In this document: positions 18,197 through 24,562 of the stretch, piece after piece
How the letters are laid out: each line of letters opens with the position of its first letter
How positions within the stretch are numbered: the first letter of the stretch is position 1
Assembly (NCBI GenBank): GCA_015478945.1
Contig: JABUQX010088297.1
Coordinates: 1 to 24,562 of the forward strand
DNA length: 24,562 bases
From: Trachelipus rathkii
Taxonomy: Eukaryota; Arthropoda; Malacostraca; Isopoda; Trachelipodidae
Reading direction: 5' to 3'
Translations under genes and position numbers: made by a program
The notes under the pieces: generated by a model
Database searches by the model: none
What the model saw: only the letters and a program-made list of their open reading frames with translations
Told to the model about the DNA's origin: nothing

Positions 18197-19440
18197 TAAT
18201 TTCTATCATAATAAATACTAGATTCGATAATACCGTGAACAACATCCACCACCGATCGTAAATTCCACACTTTAATTGAAAAAAAGATAAAAAAAAACAG
18301 GAGATTTAAAAACTTGTATATACTTGGCTATAGATGAACTTGCTGTTATTCATATTCTGCAAAAAAACCAAGAAAAGTTCTTGCTATATAAATCTATAGG
18401 TGAATCAAAATCGAAGCTTTGTTCTAAATGTTTACACTTTCCCAAACCTATCTACATCAAGCAGCCAAGAAAGGGAGGAGAACGATTCAATAGATTCAGT
18501 ATGTCAGATACTTTATGTACATTAACAGTAAATATATCAATGTTGTTCGAATAATTATATAGACAGCTCGCATCTATCAGCGTAAATGACATGCTAAACA
18601 GTAAACTCACTACATGGCAGCCAGGTATTTCAATTGCATAGCCAAAAATAGAACAGATGATACGACACTTAGGGAAATTGAACTTATATTACTCCAACTA
18701 CATTATGTACCGTATTTGAGTAATTTTTACGAATCGTAAGCGGAGATCATCAGGGCGAGTTACTTAGGTATGTTTGGAAACTAAAAACTATATATCCAGA
18801 ATATAAAGTAGCCAGATGGTGTTAAAGTAATCGCAGTGAAATTAAGCGCAGGCTTAAGGAAAATGGAATAACAGGATACATTATCCGATCCATCTTCTAC
18901 CTAGAAAGGTTCTTTCGAGGTAAGAAATAATCTCAAGTAAGAGTACGTACACTATAAAAAGCTGAGCATTTAAATGTGCTGGATGCAACACCATCGAGTA
19001 GTTATAGAGTCATTTAGTTCTTCGTTGGTGTTCTTAATAACAGAGCATAATCACATCAGAGAGGATATCAACAATTAGACGGTTGGAGCAGGAAAATAGA
19101 GTTGAGGTTAAACAGCTGTCACTGATAAAATTTCTTCGTAATAAGACAAGAGCACGTAATAATACCCTTACTATTGAGTACTAAACCAACACAAAAACAA
19201 ATAAAAATAAAAAAATAATAAAATATTAATAACTAAAAAGTTAGACTATCAGTAGTTACTGAGACCTGGTGAATGGTACTAGTAGAAAAGTTTTTTTTGA
19301 ATCTTGACTGTATATCCACAAGCATTCCTGTAACTATTAGACCTACACAAATATTCCATTGATGAATGTTCTATTTGATTGCCTTTAGTATAATATACCA
19401 TGGTCATTGGTAAAAGCGGATTTACTCTAGGGACCATAAA

Positions 19441-20205
19441 AAAGATTTTTAATTTTTTGAATATATGGGACAAATAAAATAAAATAATCCATTGATAGCA
19501 ATAAATAAAAAGTATAAATTAATATAAAAAATATTAAAAAAAAAAAAAAAATAATAAATAAAAAAAAAAAATAAAAAATAAAATATATATTTTCAATTAT
19601 ACTTATTAAAAAATAAAAAAATAAAAGAATGTGGGGTGTCGACAAAATAAGGAGAAATAAAAAATAAATAAATATAATAATAAGAAAAAAAAGACAAACA
19701 AAAAAGTCCCCCAAAAACATATACCCATTCGGCACGGATCCAAAGAAACTAAAAATTAAATCGGGGGAAAGGGGAATTACACCGTGATAGGGAGCAACAA
19801 ACACACACCACACACACACACACACAGAACAAGAATCGCAACAGACCAAGATAAAGAACAAATTAGAAAAGTATGACACAAAAAAAAAATAAATAAAAAA
19901 ATACCCCGAAGTGGCTCGAAGCATCAAAAAATATAATTAATAAAAATAAAAAAAAGAAGAACAGAAAAAACATAAAAAAAATAAAAGAAAATAAATAAAT
20001 ACAAATAATAAAAAAAATATATAGCAATAAAAAATAATGAGGGATAAAAAAAGAGGTAGAGTGAATAACATAGATATACTATAAATAAAGCTGAAAATAA
20101 AAAGAGTGAAAATAAATATAGAAAAGATAAAGAAACTAAAAAGAAAAAGATGAATATATTAAGCTAATTAAACAAATTAGAATAATATATAAATATAAAT
20201 AAGAA
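19441..20205. repeat. A-rich low-complexity tract
   Basis: The + strand is dominated by A; 20041-20100 has 33 A, 12 T, 12 G and 3 C. Many A8-A13 runs are interrupted by T or G. The complementary strand is open for 166 codons (19427-19927) but encodes a Phe/Ile/Leu/Tyr-rich string expected from T-rich sequence. Confidence 0.8.
19798..19826 (+). repeat. CA dinucleotide microsatellite
   Basis: An alternating A/C run with one CC interruption, followed by GAAC. It lies inside the A-rich tract. Confidence 0.9.
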
Positions 20206-20209
20206 GAAA

Positions 20210-20233
20210 GGGGGGGGGGGGAGGGGGGGGAGG
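20210..20233 (+). repeat. long G-tract, G12-A-G8-A-GG
   Basis: Twelve G (20210-20221), A, eight G (20223-20230), A, two G. The two long runs together could supply four G-triplets and so could fold as a G-quadruplex. The exact run lengths are uncertain because homopolymers are error-prone. Confidence 0.85.
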
Positions 20234-20620
20234 TGTGATGGAGGATGGGGAGCCTCGGATGAACAATAGGCGGACATGCAATCCAGCGAGCTGACGCGAA
20301 GTGCCAGTCAAGACAAACAAAGCCGCAACATAAGGTGAGAGGGCCATCGGGGGCAGGAAAACAGAAAAGTGGCCAGAAGAGGAGGAGGGCATGTAGAAGG
20401 AAAGCACAAGAAGTCGCTGTAAGAGAAAAAGAAAGAATGACGGTGAAAGGCGGCGCACGAGCCCTCGAATCAAGAGTGGAGGCGACTCGAGAGTGTCAGA
20501 AGCAGGGACATCGAAGCAGCGAGATAAGAGAGGAGCGCAACAAGGCCAGAGAGAGCAAGACACGAGAGAGAGGCAGGCAGGAGGAGAAGAAAATAGAGAA
20601 GAACTTCCACCGAGATTAGA
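20234..20620. other. purine-rich, GC-richer island
   Basis: An abrupt rise in G and C compared with both flanks, with A and G dominating the + strand after 20330. The + strand is open 20335-20619 (Lys/Arg/Glu/Ala-rich, starting from GTG) and the minus strand is open 20177-20563 (Leu/Pro/Ser-rich, ending in a proline run from the G-tract). Both fit purine/pyrimidine strand bias, and neither has a domain motif. Confidence 0.5.
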
Positions 20621-23600
20621 GATATAATATAAATATTATAAAAAGAAGAATAAAAATATAGAGAGAAAGATTAAATAGATAAATATTAAAAAAGAATAGG
20701 AGAAAATAAAGAAAAAAGAATAATAAGAAAACAAAAAAAAGAAAATTCAAAGAAAATTCAACAGCTACTGAACACAACTAGGTACAAAAGACCAAAGGAG
20801 ACAACAATAAATAGCAAAAATGATGCAACACAGAAAAATGAGACAAGCAGTTGACAAGGAAGGGAGGAAGTTTATACACCTCGGCCATGTTGTGAGCAAA
20901 TAAGAAAAGAGAAAAAAAGGAGAGACATAAGTAATATAAGCTATTGCAGAAACGCAAACAAGATACTGAAGCCTGAAGAAAACAAAAGTAGAAAGATAAA
21001 AGCAAAGGAAGAAAGCGCCAATCAACACTTAAAAGGAAGACTACAGAACAGCATCAGCAAAGAGCGAAGACAACAAGAAGAACGAGCAGGGGAAAAAGCA
21101 AGGAACTTCAAGCATCACAAAAAAGAAGCGAAAAGAAACCTTGACAACAAAAAAACTCTATGCAAGCTAAAATCAACCAGAAGAAACAAAAAACAGTTCA
21201 GAAAAGCCCATCTTTTCAAGCCTTATGATCAGACCCACTAAAGGATAATATAAGCCAGCCACCGCTAATCTCCAGCCACTACATCCAAAAACACAGAATA
21301 AAGGTATAGTATATATCAGGTATAAATAGTTGGTAATGTGTATTAATATAAATAGTACACTATGGTCTAAAGAAAAGAAAAAGGACAAAAAAAAAAAAAC
21401 TCCAAAAAATACTGAAGATTTTTATTGAAACATTCAGCATTTTATGGAATCGTAAACTATTAGCTATTTAGCAATTTAATGTATTTATATATTACAGTTT
21501 TATATTTATATTTGACAACCATTTAATATTTCTCGATATTTAAAAAAAGAAGAAATGTCGAAGAGTACTCATCACCTGAATTCATCCAATAGCTCTAATT
21601 AGAAGCTGGATGAAGAACACAAACTGCACTCAGAGGAGGAATGATCGTCTCCGATGACAATAAATAAGCAACAATAACAAAAATAAAAAAAATAAAAAAT
21701 AACAGTAAACAGATACGAAATATAAAAAATGTACTATAATAAATGTGTTACAAATACCATCTTTTCTTTTAAATTTAAAGGATTGAAAGAAAATGTAGGA
21801 GTCAATATTTAATTAGTTTTAACTGGAATTTAAAAAAAAAAAAGAGCGATATCCGATATCGATCAAACGAAACAACTAAGAGTTTAAGTTCCTTCACCGA
21901 AAATTACAGGCGTTACTTAAATAACAAATTATTAAGGATGTACAACGGATCTGAATGTTCATTAAGCTATGAAAATAAAAAGCCGACAATTAACCGTAGA
22001 TGCATAAGTAGAAATCCTTATAAAAATTCTGTACTGAATTAATCAGAACTAGGCATAAAAATACAGCAGTGCTATCATTAAAACTAAACGCCAGTTATGA
22101 GGTAAAAAGTGAGATTTCAAAATATATATAAATAGAGCCAAGATATCGCCACAAGACAGTGCTAGTAAGGTATCAAGTAAAGTAAGTAAAGCCATCACAA
22201 GAAACAATAGCCCAATCTTGTTACTGACATTGACAAAAGTAAAAAAAATTACAAGAGCATGAACAATCCTGGCGAAAAAAGGGAACTAAAAGTTTGGATG
22301 TACCACACAGAATCAATAAAAAAGTGAGCAAGTCTAAAGAAAATTGACAAAAATGACCACCAGTCCAATTTTCAGATAGGATATCTTAAAAAGAAATAAA
22401 AATACAAATTTCAGAACTACACAATTGAACAGGTGAAAATAATAATTGAAGCTAAATATAGAAATTGAAAAACAAATAAGTAGAGCCTCCTTAATCATCT
22501 CTTCCACCATGGAGCTGAAATTAATGGAAAGCGATCCAACAAATTTAAGATTTTAAGCTATTTTTAAACAAATATACAAGCGAAAAAGGAAAACGAAAGA
22601 CACAAGCTCTATAATAAGTAATAAACAATGTAAAGCAGAAAATATAGTAAGAAGTTATGCATAGATGAAAAAATAAGTTAAAAAGCAGTAGACAAAACTC
22701 AAAACACATAGGAAATGAACAATTATTGGCAATACATTATTGAAAAGTAGAACTCGGAAAGAAATAAGAAAGAGGAGGTAAGCATGCAGATTTTCTTTGT
22801 TAGACCTACCATAATCGCAATGGAAAATATATCCATGAACTAAATTGACATTCACCGTGCTATATAGAATAAAAAAACTTCCCCAAAACAACGGATAAGT
22901 GAGATATAAAGATAGTATAGAAAAATAAAAAAGGTAAAACTTTATCACATGACAAAGTGTTAAAAGAAGCAAGGATCATGAATACACCTCTATTTGGAGA
23001 ACTTGGCATTGGTACACAAACCCCAAACAAGCCAAATTACAAAGTGAAAAAGGTAATAGGTGTTATAACAAAGAAAATATAAATATCAAGAAATAAATAA
23101 TCAATGAAAAAATAGGAAAAAAAAGAAAATGGAATGTAAATAGTAAGTAAGTAATATAATAATAAATATATCGCTATTTCAATTGAAAAAGACAATCATA
23201 GTTAAGATAAATGAAAATCTAGAAAAAACGCAGCCAAGATGAAATAACAAAGCATTAAAGACAATAATTATTTAAAAAATGCCAAGAACAATATGTTAGA
23301 AAGGCAAAAGACCAGAACAAAAATCAAAAAGAAAACAAATTAACATTCCTGCATAAAGAAAGAAATATAGTACCAGTTTAACAACAAGAAAGACAGAGCC
23401 CAAAGCCCTCATACAAAAGCACACCACTGTGAATTTAGAGGATAAGATAAAAATAGTACTCACAAAGAACAGAAAAGAACAAAACTTCAAGAACCAAAAG
23501 AATAAAAACTCATTTTATCTGCACGCCAGTTAAAAATAGAAGCTTAAAGGTAGAGAATAAAGGATAAAGACATACATGGCTAGGATACATGATCATCAAG

Positions 23601-24562
23601 CATTTTTGGATTTAAATTAATGCAAACTAGGTATTCAATATATGAAACTCAAGAAAGATTAGATATTACTGACCATGTAGGTAAACATTAAAAAAAAACA
23701 TAATTAAATACTAAAATTCTACGCAAGAGATGAGGAAATCCGAAACACTAAATAATAGATAGCGCAAAGAAAATGCCCTTTAAAATGGAAAAAGCCATCC
23801 TAATCCCAAAGATATAAATGGACTTAGAATACATTGAACATGCTTCAATTCATGAGAATCAAAAAATTGGTTTAAAGGATAATCAGAGTCAAATTTTAAA
23901 CAATAGAAGAGAGAAGGTCATCATATAATATCCCTTTGCATTAAATAGCAGGATGGGCTTTACAAGTTCGACACATAATGTATAACCAGCTTTCATGAGT
24001 AAGATTCATTAGCCCAAAACAACAAGAAATGATCATTGCTTGAAAAATGCTCAAGAGATTCTGAAAAGAACTGACAAGTAATGCGACAGTAGAAGATCAA
24101 ATGGAAAAAAGGTGAAAATACATTACACAAGAACAATTACAGGTAAAGTTCAAGTTGGTTTACCATTTAAAAAGAAATCAGCAACACTTTCTAATAACAA
24201 AAATCAAGCTCTAGCAAGATTGTACTCATTAAAAAGTAAATTTTTAAAAGACCAAGAATATTTTGTACAGTATAGGACTGCATAAAGAAATGTAAAACTA
24301 AATGGCAGAAAAGCATTGAACAAACATGAATATTAGAACAAAGACAGATTCTTCATAAACACACCATAGTGTATCCATCACAAAAGAAAAAATGAGAGTA
24401 GTATTTAAGGCAGCTTTGCATACAATGGTGATTCTTAAATAATTAGTTACTATCCAGGCCAGACTATATTTCCTAACCTACAAGGCAATCCTCTCAAGGT
24501 TAGAAACAAAAAATATGCTTCATAGTAAGACTAATGAGAACTCTCTCTCAACAACACAACGG
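20621..24562. other. A-rich intergenic or intronic sequence, no gene seen
   Basis: Sustained A excess on the + strand (23221-23280: 35 A, 11 T, 7 G, 7 C). Minus-strand open stretches at 20765-21028, 21173-21388, 22655-22972 and 23296-23490 are Phe/Leu/Ile/Tyr/Cys-rich and hydrophobic, as any T-rich strand gives. No RNA gene, transposon end or splice-flanked exon was recognised. Confidence 0.5.

Larger units (their letters stand above)
12901..19440. other. AT-rich intergenic or intronic sequence, no recognised gene
   Basis: A mixture of A-rich and T-rich short runs with small open stretches. Examples are 13023-13253 and 13343-13534 on the minus strand, and 14319-14519, 15706-15897 and 16959-17147 on the + strand; none carries a family motif and several lack an ATG start. 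14660-14680 and 14831-14851 share the word TGGCAAATTTTT followed by a similar tail, 171 nt apart. No repeated element could be bounded. Confidence 0.4.

Noticed and set aside
19427..19927. 166-codon minus-strand open stretch, the longest in the window
   Set aside because: It is almost entirely Phe, Ile, Leu and Tyr with a Cys/Val run from the CA repeat; it is the complement of A-rich low-complexity DNA and has no domain signal.
20177..20563. 128-codon minus-strand open stretch with a leader-like hydrophobic content and proline run
   Set aside because: The proline run is only the complement of the G-tract, and the Leu/Ser/Pro content follows the pyrimidine-rich strand; no motif supports a real protein.
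1..24562. CRISPR arrays, bacterial operons, phage genes or telomeric repeats
   Set aside because: No regularly spaced repeats, ribosome-binding-site-led gene series or telomere units were found on either strand.

Overview
This looks like a non-coding stretch of a eukaryotic nuclear genome, probably an arthropod. A decapod crustacean is a guess, based on the style of the retroelement, the tRNA-derived repeat and the abundance of TA repeats. I found no intact protein-coding gene, rRNA, CRISPR array or bacterial-type operon, and I do not see a new biological system here.

Layout. (1) 1 to about 4.4 kb is one + strand Ty3/Gypsy-type LTR retrotransposon, cut at its 5' end by the window edge. Its parts run in canonical order: gag capsid C-terminus, proline-rich linker and zinc-knuckle-like motif, aspartic protease, reverse transcriptase (YLDD), RNase H, integrase, low-complexity tail, polypurine stretch and possible 3' LTR start. 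Every domain is broken by frameshifts, although the amino-acid motifs within each frame remain well preserved. (2) 4.4-9.1 kb is unique-looking sequence, G/T-leaning in its second half. It holds a pair of about 80-nt direct repeats, several short inverted repeats and a tRNA-Ala-derived SINE candidate at about 6.43-6.68 kb. (3) 9.1-12.9 kb is an extremely AT-rich desert of TA runs with two islands of ordinary sequence. (4) 12.9-19.4 kb is AT-rich, with short hairpins and small ORFs I do not recognise. (5) 19.4-24.56 kb is strongly A-rich on the + strand, with a CA microsatellite, a long G-tract and a purine-rich GC island.

Large ORFs in the A-rich part encode only F/I/L/Y- or K/E/R-rich low-complexity peptides and are best read as by-products of composition. 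The main questions are whether the frameshifts in the retroelement are real decay or uncorrected long-read errors, whether the SINE is a repeated family, and why base composition changes so sharply along 24.5 kb. All recognitions are by eye; no database search was run.
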